Shown: positions 54,701 to 63,811, counted from the stretch's first letter. The stretch is DNA of 64,000 nt from Xanthomonas sp. DAR 35659 (GCF_041242975.1 NZ_CP162488.1:2346001-2410000); one strand, 5' to 3'. Numbers and translations: made by a program. The notes: generated from the sequence alone by a model not told the origin.

Positions 54701-55918
54701 CTATAGGCGGTACAAGCTCCCGACGCCGCTCCCCAACATCTCGTCGGTGCAATTGGCCATTGGCAAACCCTGCGACCATCCAGCCGCCATCGCTTGAGCG
54801 TCACGCAATGGATCGGACGCCTTTGCGCGCTCATTGCGAAGACGGCAGGTTTCGGGGTCTTGGGCGAAAAGGCCGCGCGCGAACATTCGGCCCTGCTCTG
54901 CCAGCTTGGTGGTCTTTGGACTGCGCACCGCTGCGAAGCGCATCAGTGCTTCATCCAGGCCGCCGTCGGCCCCATCGAGGCATCTTGCCAGATGCCAAGC
55001 GTCTTCCAACGCCTGACAGGCGCCCTGGCCGGAGGTTGGCAGTGGCGCGTGCGCCGCATCGCCGACGAGCAGCACATTCGCTCGGCTCCACGTGTGCAGC
55101 GGCTCCACGTCGTGCACGGCGATCAGTTGGATGGAGTGCGCCGGCGTGGATTCGATGAGGCGGGCGACAGGCTCGGGCCATCCTGCAAACAGGTCCATCA
55201 CCTCCTTGCGCATCTCCGCTGCTGGCGTCGCCTCGGGCAATGGCCGCGCCTGCGCGGCAGCCCAGTACACCAGATCCGTCCGGATCGGCACGCAACCGAA
55301 ACGATCGCCGGTCCCCCAGTAGTCATGAATTGCGAGGTCGCTGACCAACGCGCCACTTCCCTGGGCAACGCCGATCCAGTTCACGAACCCTTGGTAGATG
55401 GGGGTGTTGTCCCCTGCGACGAATTTGCGTGCGATCGAGTCCATGCGGCCGTCGGCACCAATGAGTATATCTGGACGGATGCTTTTCCCGTTCTCGAACC
55501 GCGCCACGGCCTTGTCGCCGGCATCCAGATCAATCGCGACCGCCCGATGCCCGAACTCCACCCGGATACCAGCGCGTGTCACGTGGTCCAGCAGCACCGC
55601 CTGCAGATCGCGACGCAGGATCGTATGGGTCGGGTAGCCCATGAGCCGGTCCAGCAGCGTGATGTCCAGGCCTCCCAGCGAATCACCCGCTGCGTCTTTG
55701 CGGTATACCGACAATGGCCGACCGCCCACCGCCCCGACATCCTCCAACAACCCGAGTTCCTGCAGCACAAAGCCAGCGTTGGGCCAAAGCGTCACGCCAG
55801 CGCCCATGGTGGCCGGCCCATTCCGACGTTCGTAGACGCGCAGGGTGTGCCCTTGCCTATGCAACGCGAGGGCCACGCTCAAGCCCGCGATTCCGCCGCC
55901 AAGTATTCCGATTTCCAT
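54701..55918 (-). CDS. FAD-dependent monooxygenase (aromatic hydroxylase type)
   Basis: 405 residues from ATG 55918. The FAD dinucleotide motif GILGGGIAGLSVALAL is at about 4-19. The second FAD motif, LVGDAAHAPLPTSGQGACQA, and DG-motif IGADGRMDS are present, as in group A flavin hydroxylases such as salicylate and 6-hydroxynicotinate hydroxylases. The substrate is unknown. It is divergent from a LysR gene across a 108-base gap with a perfect inverted repeat, so it is probably controlled by it. Confidence 0.88.
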   Translation of the reverse strand: MEIGILGGGIAGLSVALALHRQGHTLRVYERRNGPATMGAGVTLWPNAGFVLQELGLLEDVGAVGGRPLSVYRKDAAGDSLGGLDITLLDRLMGYPTHTILRRDLQAVLLDHVTRAGIRVEFGHRAVAIDLDAGDKAVARFENGKSIRPDILIGADGRMDSIARKFVAGDNTPIYQGFVNWIGVAQGSGALVSDLAIHDYWGTGDRFGCVPIRTDLVYWAAAQARPLPEATPAAEMRKEVMDLFAGWPEPVARLIESTPAHSIQLIAVHDVEPLHTWSRANVLLVGDAAHAPLPTSGQGACQALEDAWHLARCLDGADGGLDEALMRFAAVRSPKTTKLAEQGRMFARGLFAQDPETCRLRNERAKASDPLRDAQAMAAGWSQGLPMANCTDEMLGSGVGSLYRL

Positions 55919-55946
55919 TCCGATGCATCCCGATTCAATGGGTCCG

Positions 55947-55966
55947 GACACCCCGTGAAGGGTGTC
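55947..55966. promoter_or_regulatory. Inverted repeat between the monooxygenase and LysR genes
   Basis: GACACCC-CGTGAA-GGGTGTC, a perfect 7-bp inverted repeat 29 bases before the monooxygenase start and 61 before the LysR start. It is a good candidate operator for the divergent LysR protein, although it lacks the classical T-N11-A layout. Confidence 0.5.
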
Positions 55967-56026
55967 TATTGGACGGGAGTGCATCCTAGACTCTGCCGTT
56001 TTTGGCAACTAGTATGCGAATCAGGG

Positions 56027-56971
56027 ATGATTTCATACCTTGAACGGGATAATGTGCGCAACAACCTCGACCTAAACACAGTCCGTGTCTACGTGGCCGT
56101 CGTAGACGAGCAGAGCTTTTCCGGTGCGGGGCGCCTGCTGGCCCTGCCGTCATCCAACGTCAGCCGTCATGTCGCCTCGCTGGAGCGCAGGCTGGGAGTG
56201 CGCTTGCTGGAACGCAGCACGCGCCATCTGCGCATGACGGAAGCCGGCAGGCTGGTGTACGAGCGCGCCAAACCTGTCCTCGACGCCTTGCTCTCCACGG
56301 AGGAGGAGCTCGGCGCAGTACAAGGCCAATTGAAGGGGCCTCTCAGGATGTGCATGCCCAACGAAGCACCCAGGCTGCTCGCGCCGATCCTCGCCGAATT
56401 CTGCAGTCTTCATCCTGGCATTGAGTTGGAATGCGACACGCGCCTGACCGGCCTGGAAGTGTTGCGCGAGGACATGGACCTCTCCATCGTCTTCCACCGC
56501 GGGCGTCAGGATGACAGTGCGTTCATCACCCGCGAACTGGCGACGTTGCCCAGCATCGTGGTCGCGTCCCCCGCGCTCCTGGCCCAAACCGGAATGCCGC
56601 GCCACGTGCACGAACTCAAGTCCCTGCCGTGCATCACCACCGTGAGCGCCCTGAAGGGGCAGCCCTGGCAGTTTCTCGATCCTGCGGGCGAGATCGTGAA
56701 GGTGCCCGTGCGCAGCCGCTATCGCGTCAACAGCGGGGAACTCGCGGTGGCGGGCGCGCGCCAGGGCCTTGGCTTCGCCATCGTTGCTGCTTACCCATGT
56801 CAGGACGATCTTGCCGCGGGCCGGCTGCAAGAAGTGCAACTGGATCTAAGCCCTGCACCACTGCAATTGCTCGGTGCCTACAGTCACCGTCATTCGGTCA
56901 CTGCGCGGGTTCGGGCATTGCTGGAGTTCATTCAGGTGCGGCTGCAAGGATTCGGAGGGAATCCCAAGTGA
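56027..56971 (+). CDS. LysR-family transcription regulator
   Basis: 314 residues. The N-terminal HTH (LNTVRVYVAVVDEQSFSGAG, RLLALPSSNVSRHVASLERR) is followed by the periplasmic-binding-protein-like effector domain (RMCMPNEAPRLLAPILAEFC). The ATG at 56027 has no good ribosome binding site; a GTG nine codons downstream is an alternative. Divergent from the FAD monooxygenase, which it presumably controls. Confidence 0.9.
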   Translation: MISYLERDNVRNNLDLNTVRVYVAVVDEQSFSGAGRLLALPSSNVSRHVASLERRLGVRLLERSTRHLRMTEAGRLVYERAKPVLDALLSTEEELGAVQGQLKGPLRMCMPNEAPRLLAPILAEFCSLHPGIELECDTRLTGLEVLREDMDLSIVFHRGRQDDSAFITRELATLPSIVVASPALLAQTGMPRHVHELKSLPCITTVSALKGQPWQFLDPAGEIVKVPVRSRYRVNSGELAVAGARQGLGFAIVAAYPCQDDLAAGRLQEVQLDLSPAPLQLLGAYSHRHSVTARVRALLEFIQVRLQGFGGNPK

Positions 56972-57100
56972 GTGCTGGCTCGCAACGTCACGGGTTCCTT
57001 TACGATTCCGGTCTCCAGGGGCTTCCTATCGAGAGTGCGCTGCAGCGTGCTGATTCCTCACAGGTAGGCGTCAGCTGGGGTGCCAGCACCAAAGCCTCAC

Positions 57101-57421
57101 GGGCGCTGCCTGCCGTGAGGCGGGCGGCGCCTTTTCCTTTGCGCTCGGTCTTACGCCGCTGCTTCCGATTGCGGTCGCCGCATCTTCGGCCCGGCGAGGT
57201 TCGCCGGGCCTGCGCGCTTCGCTTGCGGATCCTGGCTTCGTTTGGGTGAGGGGTGCGGAGTTGCCGATCCCTTCACCGTACCACGGCGTTCTCCCCGTCA
57301 AGGGCTGCGCGTGCCTGTGGGCACGCTGGCGGCCTGCGGCCGTCTTCGACCCCTGACAGCTTGCGCTGCGCCGTGATGGCGGCGGTGCCGGGCAATTCCG
57401 CCCGAGCAACCGGAGCTGATC
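57101..57421 (+). repeat. Terminator-leader module, copy 3 (right flank of cassette 2, radC leader)
   Basis: It begins with the same hairpin as 51002-51035 (57102-57135) and continues through the full GC-rich leader to CCCGAGCAACCGGAG, the radC ribosome binding site. 57101-57333 matches 51001-51232, and 57190-57418 matches the second half of copy 1. The gap 56972-57100 holds nothing else. Confidence 0.85.
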
Positions 57422-57937
57422 ATGACCATGTCGAACCTGTCCATTCTCGATGTCGATGCGTCGCTGCACGTGCGCGACGGCCGGGGGCGCTACCGTCCTG
57501 CGTCCGTTGACCAGATCCTGGCGGCTGCGCGACGCGTGGCCGACCTGAAGGTGCAGCGGGGCGCGGAGTTCACCTCGCCCGGCGCGTCGAAGGAGTTCTT
57601 GTGCGCGAAGCTGGCGGGCCTTGAGTGCGAGGTGTTCGCCGTTCTGTTCCTGGATACGCAGCATCGCTTGATCGAGTACGTGGAGATGTTCCGCGGGACC
57701 ATCGACGGTGCGCCGGTGTATCCGCGCGAGGTGGTAAAGGAGGCACTGCGGCTGAACGCGGCCGCGGTGGTCCTGGCGCACAACCATCCCAGCGGGAGCG
57801 CGACGCCGAGCAGCGCTGACAAGGCGCTGACGCGGCAACTTCGGGAGGCGCTGAACCTGATGGACATCCGCATGCTGGATCACATCGTCGTGGCGGGATG
57901 CACCGCAGTGTCGATGGCTGAAAAGGGGTTGTGCTGA
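57422..57937 (+). CDS. radC: RadC-family JAB-domain protein
   Basis: 171 residues: the MPN/JAB1 metalloprotease-like domain without the N-terminal HhH of chromosomal RadC. Metal ligands His120, His122 and Asp133 appear in AHNHPSGSATPSSADK, with Glu in VFAVLFLDTQ context. RadC proteins of this length are typical backbone genes of integrative conjugative elements; the molecular role is not established. GGAG lies six bases before the ATG. Confidence 0.93.
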   Translation: MTMSNLSILDVDASLHVRDGRGRYRPASVDQILAAARRVADLKVQRGAEFTSPGASKEFLCAKLAGLECEVFAVLFLDTQHRLIEYVEMFRGTIDGAPVYPREVVKEALRLNAAAVVLAHNHPSGSATPSSADKALTRQLREALNLMDIRMLDHIVVAGCTAVSMAEKGLC

Positions 57938-57953
57938 ACCCTGGGGCTTCGTT

Positions 57954-57979
57954 GGGCGCGGCTTTCGCCGCGCCCGTTC
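57954..57979 (+). terminator. Hairpin after radC
   Basis: GGGCGCGGC-TTTC-GCCGCGCCC, a perfect 9-bp stem 16 bases after the radC stop, followed by GTTCG rather than a T run. Likely a transcription end, weaker than a full intrinsic terminator. Confidence 0.55.
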
Positions 57980-58063
57980 GTATCGCCCAGGGCCTGGGTA
58001 TCCGCTCGGATGCGGGAGAGGGATATGCACAGGTGTAAGGTAGCCGGGCCGTCGTGAACGGCG

Positions 58064-58456
58064 TCATTCTCCGGGAGGTTCTGCCGGTGCAGCCACCTCG
58101 CTGGGCAGAGGCCATTCAGCAATCAACGGAACATCCACGCTTGTGGACGACCAGCGAATCTGTTCGACCAATTGTACGGCTGCGATGTCTTGCTCTTGCA
58201 GCACCTTGCCTTCTCGGGTCTTCAGTCGTACAAAACCCGGTGCATCCCCAGAAGAGCCCGGAAACCTGGGTAAGAGTGTGCGTGTGCCAAACACCTCTAC
58301 CCGGAAGCGTTGATCGGGACTGACGAAGGTTTTGTACCTACTTGAGCAGCACAGCTTGCGCCCGCTGGGTGTGAGCCATAGCCATGCACAAGACCCAAAG
58401 GCGACTACAACCAGTAATGCTATAAGTTGATAGTAGGTTGATTTTTGGATGTGCAT
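58064..58456 (-). CDS. Membrane-anchored protein of unknown function
   Basis: 130 residues from ATG 58456. One N-terminal hydrophobic segment (YQLIALLVVVAFGSCAWLWL) anchors it; the remainder is probably periplasmic (RFRVEVFGTRTLLPRFPG, APGFVRLKTREGKVLQEQDI). Not recognised. It shares the weaker GC content of accessory DNA. Its upstream region 58457-59018 (about 560 bases) contains no supported gene: long GC-rich open frames there have no domain or protein-like composition. Confidence 0.6.
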   Translation of the reverse strand: MHIQKSTYYQLIALLVVVAFGSCAWLWLTPSGRKLCCSSRYKTFVSPDQRFRVEVFGTRTLLPRFPGSSGDAPGFVRLKTREGKVLQEQDIAAVQLVEQIRWSSTSVDVPLIAEWPLPSEVAAPAEPPGE

Positions 58457-59018
58457 ATGGTTGGCGTTGAAAATAAAGATGCTTTCGCGCCTCGCTCTAA
58501 AATGCGCACGGCAGAATACATGATGTAATTGTCGCGCTCTTCCATTGATGAGCGCCAAGACACGCTACCCACAGAGCAGTGGCACGTTCTAGTGACGTGG
58601 TTCCCCGGCCTTGGCATGAGATGGATCCCCCACTGCGTTAGCTGTGCGCGGCGCCTGCGCGCCCAGTGTAGGAAGCTCGCTCGGTGCCACGCTGGGCCCG
58701 CGGCTGGCCGCCGTGCGGCCTGCCGAGGTCGGTGCTGTCGTGGCCTGGTCGCCCGGCGTGCAACTGGCTACCCAGGTGCTGCTCGACCGACTCTGCAGGT
58801 GCCCATGCCATTGGTTCGCCGTACAAGACGCAACTCGCTGGGGCGGTGGCTGCGGCGTCCGTGGAGTTACTGCGGGAGATGCTTGCTGGGACGAGTCCTC
58901 GCCGGAGCACCTAGCTTGCGCGGCGCACACCGCCCAGGTTGGCGCTGTGGTATCGCCGGCGTGGCGCTGCTCAGGCGCTCGCGGGAGGACCTGCCAATGG
59001 CGCCCGCGTCCGGCATGG

Positions 59019-59876
59019 TCAGATTCCCACGGGATCGCGTCCGGCGGTATCGGGAAGTTGCCCAGTGCCGTGTCGGGATTTTCCTGGGGCTGGCGCCGTT
59101 GGCTGGTTGGGAGCGTCGGAGCTGGGATGCCTCGGCGTCACGCCCAGGGAGGGTTGGATCGGGTCCGGCGGGGAGGTGTTGCCTGGGGCGGCTGGTTCGG
59201 GTTGGGCGATGGCGTATTCGAGCAGGTCGAAGACCTGGGCGCGTCGCTCGCCTGAGGCGATCACAAGGAAGGCGATGAGATAGAACCCGCCCGTCATCGC
59301 GACTGCTGGCCAGATCCAGGTGCTCCATGGGCCCTCCCATAGCTTTGGGGTCGCTACGAGGACTGCCAGAAGGCCGGGGAACAGGCCCAGTTTCTTGACG
59401 TCGCCCGACAGCAGCATGACCCTGCCATCGACGCGGCTCCAACGGTGGCGGTACTGGACCAAGGCGTACTTCAGCATTTCCTTCGGAAACGCCCTCAATT
59501 GCTCGATGTAGGCCGCGTCGAACACCATGTCGGCCTGGAACTGCTTGTAGATCGTGCCCCAGGGGTTGCGTCGTTGCTCCAGGAGCATCTTCCCGGCGTC
59601 GTAGAAGAACAGCAGGAAGTAGGCCATGGACGGGACGATGGTCACCAGCGCCCAGTTCGGCGAGATCCTCGCTGGCAGCACCCCTGGATAGCGCCGCTCG
59701 ATTTGGAGAGCGATGGCGAGCAGCGCCGTGTTGACGACGATCATGATGATGAGCGTGGGCTCAATCCACTTCTTGTGCTGGCTGCCCATCGGAAGATGGC
59801 GCGATCTGCCGTCCGGGCGCGTCATGCGCTCGATGAGTGCCGAGAGGTCCTTGAGCGAGCTTTCTGGAAAGGCCAT
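59019..59876 (-). CDS. Inner-membrane protein of unknown function
   Basis: 285 residues from ATG 59876 (MAFPESSLKDLSALIERM). Membrane segments at about 45-65 (LIIMIVVNTALLAIALQI), 75-95, about 160-180 and 185-210. Cytoplasmic helices in between include AAYIEQLRAFPKEMLKYALV. The C-terminal tail is Pro/Thr-rich and likely disordered (about the last 60 residues). I do not recognise the family. It points away from DUF932 and lies between RadC and the DUF932/ParB block. Confidence 0.65.
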   Translation of the reverse strand: MAFPESSLKDLSALIERMTRPDGRSRHLPMGSQHKKWIEPTLIIMIVVNTALLAIALQIERRYPGVLPARISPNWALVTIVPSMAYFLLFFYDAGKMLLEQRRNPWGTIYKQFQADMVFDAAYIEQLRAFPKEMLKYALVQYRHRWSRVDGRVMLLSGDVKKLGLFPGLLAVLVATPKLWEGPWSTWIWPAVAMTGGFYLIAFLVIASGERRAQVFDLLEYAIAQPEPAAPGNTSPPDPIQPSLGVTPRHPSSDAPNQPTAPAPGKSRHGTGQLPDTAGRDPVGI

Positions 59877-60067
59877 TGTTCTGGATCGGACGGGAGTGCG
59901 TTGAAGTCTAGATAGGCTGTCGCCGAGTGGGCTTGGCCCATCCTGCTTCCGGGACGGTGTGCCAAGTTTTGCTGGCGCCGCGATCATCGCTTCCGCTGCA
60001 AGAGAGTCGGGCTTAGCGACCCTGCGCAACGTGCATGGCTGGAATGCCCCCGATTTATGAGGCGCAT

Positions 60068-60245
60068 GGGGTTGGGCGTCCCCGGCCCTCTGGGAGATGG
60101 CCGGTCGCGCTGTCGTGCTGCGCATCGAGCCCCGCTGCGCGGGTCTCGCCCCTGGCGGGCTTCCATCGTTCCCTCGCTCCGCTCGGCTGACGCCTCCGGC
60201 CCGGCTTCCAGCTTCGGGCCTGCGCGCTTCGCTTGCCGTGCGGTT
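60068..60245 (+). repeat. Partial leader module, copy 4
   Basis: It shares a long, diverged stretch with 50238-50400 (for example GCATCGAGCCCCG, GGGCTTCCATCGTTCCCTCG and GGCTGACGCCTCCGGCCCGG). It lies in the 703-base gene-free gap 59877-60579 upstream of the DUF932 gene. The remaining part (60246-60560) is GC-rich with no gene I can support. Confidence 0.7.
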
Positions 60246-60579
60246 CGGCGCAGTGAGGTGGTCGGCGCCGTGTCCAGCCGTCTTCCCTGACTTCATCACC
60301 TTGTCCGCGACTGTAGCCCGCGTCCGTGCGCCGTCAAGGCGCGCAGGGCCGTGTCCTCGGCTGCGCCTGCGGGCCGCACCAACCCTGCGCTTTTCTCCTT
60401 GACGGCATCCGTCCGCGCGCTCCTGACCGTCGCGGGCGATGAACTCAGGAAAGACGGTGGCAACAGGGCCAACCGGGTTCCTCGTGCCAACCGCACAGAA
60501 CAGCCGGAAGGCTGGGCTCCGAATCTAGGAATCCGGTGTGCGGTGTTTCTTCAACAGCCTTTTCGTCAGGAGAAAGACC

Positions 60580-61407
60580 ATGCAACTCGCATCTCGTTTC
60601 GCTTCCCGTTCCCCGTCGCTGCGCAGCGACTCCCCGCTGTCCGACGACCAGATCCGCAGGGTGGCGCCGTCCATCTTCGCCGAAGCCCCGCACGAAAGCC
60701 GCTCCGAGCGGTACAGCTACATCCCCACCGCCGCCGTGCTGACCGAGCTGCGCAAGGAAGGCTTTGAGCCCTTCGCGGTGACGCAGACCCGCGTACGGGA
60801 CGAGGGCAAGCGCGAGCACACCAAGCACATGATCCGCCTGCGCCACGCCAGCCAGATCAACGGCGCGGAGGCCAACGAGATCATCCTGCTGAACTCGCAC
60901 GACGGCACCAGCAGCTACCAGATGCTGGCAGGCATGTTCCGGTTCGTGTGCTGCAACGGGTTGGTGTGCGGGGACACGGTGGCGGACGTGCGCGTGCCGC
61001 ACAAGGGCGACGTGGCCGGGGCCGTCATCGAAGGCGCCTTCGAGGTGCTGAGCGGCTTTGAGCGGGTGAAGGAATCCCGCGACCTGATGCGCGGTATCAC
61101 GCTGGACGAGGGCGAGGCCGAGGTGTTCGCCCGCGCCGCACTGGCCCTCAAGTACGACGACCCGAACAAGCCCGCGCCCGTGACCGAATCGCAGGTGCTG
61201 ATGCCGCGCCGATTCGACGACCGCCGGCCCGACCTATGGACCACGTTCAACCGGGTGCAGGAAAACATCACCAAGGGCGGATTGGCCGGGCGTAGCGCCA
61301 ACGGGCGCCGACAGCAGACCCGGCCCGTGCAGGGCATCGACTCCGACGTGCGGTTGAACCGCGCGCTCTGGCTGCTGGCCGATGGCCTGCGCCAACTGAA
61401 AGCCTGA
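60580..61407 (+). CDS. DUF932 family protein
   Basis: 275 residues, starting MQLASRFASRSPSLRSDSPL. The domain core is readable as YIPTAAVLTELRKEGFEPFA, HMIRLRHAS, EIILLNSHDGTSSYQML and FRFVCCNGLVCGD. DUF932 proteins are found on plasmids, phages and conjugative elements; the function is not established. GGAGAAAG precedes the ATG. The ParB-like gene follows, separated by a stem-loop. Confidence 0.92.
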   Translation: MQLASRFASRSPSLRSDSPLSDDQIRRVAPSIFAEAPHESRSERYSYIPTAAVLTELRKEGFEPFAVTQTRVRDEGKREHTKHMIRLRHASQINGAEANEIILLNSHDGTSSYQMLAGMFRFVCCNGLVCGDTVADVRVPHKGDVAGAVIEGAFEVLSGFERVKESRDLMRGITLDEGEAEVFARAALALKYDDPNKPAPVTESQVLMPRRFDDRRPDLWTTFNRVQENITKGGLAGRSANGRRQQTRPVQGIDSDVRLNRALWLLADGLRQLKA

Positions 61408-61422
61408 CCTGTTCCCCGTGCC

Positions 61423-61457
61423 TGGAGGGGACGGTCCCCTCCATTCCCTGTTTTTTT
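61423..61457 (+). terminator. Stem-loop between DUF932 and ParB-like genes
   Basis: TGGAGGGGA-CGG-TCCCCTCCA, a perfect 9-bp stem, then seven bases and a run of seven T. The spacing of the T run is loose, so partial termination or attenuation is likely. Confidence 0.6.
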
Positions 61458-61475
61458 CTGGATTGGAGATAAGCC

Positions 61476-63542
61476 ATGAACGCCATTACCCACAATGAAG
61501 TCCGCGCCGTCGATGCCGTCGCCGTGCCGCTGGAAGCCGCCGACCCGACCAAGAACCTGATCCTGGTGCCGCTGTCACGGCTGGTGCTGCGCCCGAAGGG
61601 CCGCAACGTGCGCAAGACCCCGCGCATGTCCATCCCCGAACTGGCGGCCAACATCCAGCGGGTGGGCCTGCTGCAAAACCTGATCGTGATCGCATCCGCC
61701 GATGGCGAGCATTACGAGGTGGTTGCCGGTGGCCGCAGGTTGGCCGCGTTGAAGCTGCTGGCGAAGAAGCGCCGTCTCAGCAAGGAATGGGAAGTGCCTT
61801 GCCTGCTGGTGGCCGACGGCACGGCCCGCACGGCCAGCCTCACGGAGAACGTGCAGCGCGAGGCCATGCACCCAGCCGACCAGTTCGAGGCTTTTGCCGC
61901 GCTGGTGGCAGAGGGGCGGCCCATCGAAGACATTGCGGCCGACTTCTCTGTCACCCCGCTGGTGGTCCAGCGCCGGTTGAAGCTGGCGAACGTCTCGCCG
62001 CGCCTCATGGCCGACTACCGTGCGGACGCCGTGAGCCTGGAGCAGTTGATGGCCCTTGCCATCACCGATGACCACGCCGCGCAGGAATCCGCCTTCTACG
62101 ATGCCCCGACCTGGCAACGCCATCCGGCTACGCTGCGCGAACGCCTCACCGAAAGAGAAATCGACGCCTACCGGAATCCGCTGGCCCGCTTCGTGGGGCT
62201 GGCAGCCTACGAGGCGGCAGGCGGCGGTGTGCGCCGTGATCTGTTCGCGGAAGCGGACACGGGGGTGTACCTCAGTGACGCCGCGCTGCTGGAACGGTTG
62301 GCCCACGAGAAGTTAGCGGGCATCGCCGCCGAGGTGAAGGCGGAGGGCTGGGCCTGGGTGGAAGCCGTGCCGACCGCGACCTATGCAGACCTGCACGCCT
62401 TCCAACGCGCACCGCGAGAGCACCGCACCCCGACCAAGCGCGAAGCCCAGCGTATCGAGAAGCTGCAAGACAGGATGTTGGAAATCGACGAGGCCATCGA
62501 GGCCGCGATGGATACCGACGATGAAGAAGCGGCGGAATCCTTGCAGGAAGAAAGCGATCACCTGCGCCGCCAACTGCAGGTGCTGGAGGACGGCTTGCTG
62601 TGCTACGCCGCGAACGTGCTTGCTGTGGCGGGTGCCGTCGTCACCATCGACCGCCACGGGGAGGCGGTCGTCCATCGCGGGCTGATGCGCGAAGCCGAGG
62701 CCAAGGCATTGCGGACGCTGGAGCGGCTGCGGCAAGGCTTTGCCGATGGCGATGCGAGCAACGACGACGACGGCGAGGAAGGCGAGTGCGCGCCCCAACT
62801 CGCCCCCGTGTCCGACCGGCTGGCGAAGCGCCTGAGCGCGCACCGCACGGCAGCACTGCAGGTCGAGGTGGCCCGGCATCCGCATGTGGCCCTGGCCGCC
62901 CTGGTGCATGGCATGGTGCAGTCCATCTTGCAGGACGGTCACTTCCGCCGCGATCTTCCGGTGGGCGTATCAGCCACCGCGCAAGATCGGCTGGAGCGCG
63001 TGGCTTCGGATTTTCCCGAGTCGCCGGCGGCCGAGGCGCTGCGCGAGCTGCAGTGCGGCTGGGCCGCGAAGCTGCCCGAGGACAGCGCCGAACTGTTCGC
63101 CGCGTTGCTGGCGATGGAGCAGGACGACCTGGTCAAGTTGCTGGCGGTATGCGTGGGGGCCACCGTGGACGTGGTGACGTTGCGCGCTGCGTCTCGCCAG
63201 CCCGGCGCGGTGCTGGCCCAGGCGGTGGGCCTCGACATGGCGAAGTGGTGGCGGCCCACGGCTGAAGGCTACTTCCGACATGTTTCCAAGGCCGCCATCC
63301 TGCATGCAGTGACCGAGTTTGCGCCGGAACACGTCACCCGGTTGGCGAAGCTGAAAAAGGCTGACGTTGCCAGCGAAGCCGAGCGGCTGGCCGAGGGCAC
63401 GGGCTGGATGCCGGCGATCTTCCGTTCCGAAGACCTGCCGCAGAACCAGGAGGAAATGCAGCCAGAGGACCCGGTACAAGACGTTCCCGAAGACAGCGGG
63501 GACGGCGAGAACGAGGCCACTACCCAAGCGATGGCCGCCTGA
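61476..63542 (+). CDS. ParB/RepB/Spo0J-family nuclease-like protein
   Basis: 688 residues. The ParB N-terminal domain (LILVPLSRLVLRPKGRNVRK, LAANIQRVGLLQNLIVI, YEVVAGGRRLAALKLL) is followed by the HTH segment (TENVQREAMHPADQFEAFAA, PIEDIAADFSVTPLVVQRRL). A long helical region and a disordered acidic tail follow. It is about twice the size of chromosomal ParB, as in the large ParB-like proteins of conjugative islands. No ParA partner is present in the window. Role in segregation or replication is inferred. Confidence 0.92.
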   Translation: MNAITHNEVRAVDAVAVPLEAADPTKNLILVPLSRLVLRPKGRNVRKTPRMSIPELAANIQRVGLLQNLIVIASADGEHYEVVAGGRRLAALKLLAKKRRLSKEWEVPCLLVADGTARTASLTENVQREAMHPADQFEAFAALVAEGRPIEDIAADFSVTPLVVQRRLKLANVSPRLMADYRADAVSLEQLMALAITDDHAAQESAFYDAPTWQRHPATLRERLTEREIDAYRNPLARFVGLAAYEAAGGGVRRDLFAEADTGVYLSDAALLERLAHEKLAGIAAEVKAEGWAWVEAVPTATYADLHAFQRAPREHRTPTKREAQRIEKLQDRMLEIDEAIEAAMDTDDEEAAESLQEESDHLRRQLQVLEDGLLCYAANVLAVAGAVVTIDRHGEAVVHRGLMREAEAKALRTLERLRQGFADGDASNDDDGEEGECAPQLAPVSDRLAKRLSAHRTAALQVEVARHPHVALAALVHGMVQSILQDGHFRRDLPVGVSATAQDRLERVASDFPESPAAEALRELQCGWAAKLPEDSAELFAALLAMEQDDLVKLLAVCVGATVDVVTLRAASRQPGAVLAQAVGLDMAKWWRPTAEGYFRHVSKAAILHAVTEFAPEHVTRLAKLKKADVASEAERLAEGTGWMPAIFRSEDLPQNQEEMQPEDPVQDVPEDSGDGENEATTQAMAA

Positions 63543-63558
63543 TCCGCAATCGGACCAG

Positions 63559-63583
63559 CGCCCCGGCCCCGGCCGGGGCGTTT
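63559..63583 (+). terminator. Terminator after ParB-like gene
   Basis: CGCCCCGGCC-CC-GGCCGGGGCG followed by TTTCG; a 10-bp perfect stem 17 bases after the stop. Confidence 0.75.
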
Positions 63584-63601
63584 CGTTGAAGGAGCAACCC
63601 C

Positions 63602-63811
63602 ATGTCTCGCAACATCAACCGCCGCCCGCGCATGGCGGCGATCTAAGCACCCGGAACCGTGTGCGCCCGCCGCTGGCATGACGCCGGCGACGTGCGCCGT
63701 TACCGCCCGCCCTCGGGCTGGTCGGCCCGGGCGGACCTGACCGATACGCACCCCATCATCGGCCGCGTTCTGCCGCGCGCCGAGTGGTGGATCATCGAAA
63801 CGAAGGAATAG
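63602..63811 (+). pseudogene. Small frame with in-frame TAA (possible nonsense mutation)
   Basis: ATG at 63602 behind GGAG encodes MSRNINRRPRMAAI and then TAA (63644-63646). The same frame continues with protein-like sequence from a GTG at 63659 (VCARRWHDAGDVRRYRPPSG and further, ending AEWWIIETKE). The product was probably about 69 residues before the stop arose. Alternatively the downstream 50-codon part is expressed from the GTG. Confidence 0.4.
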
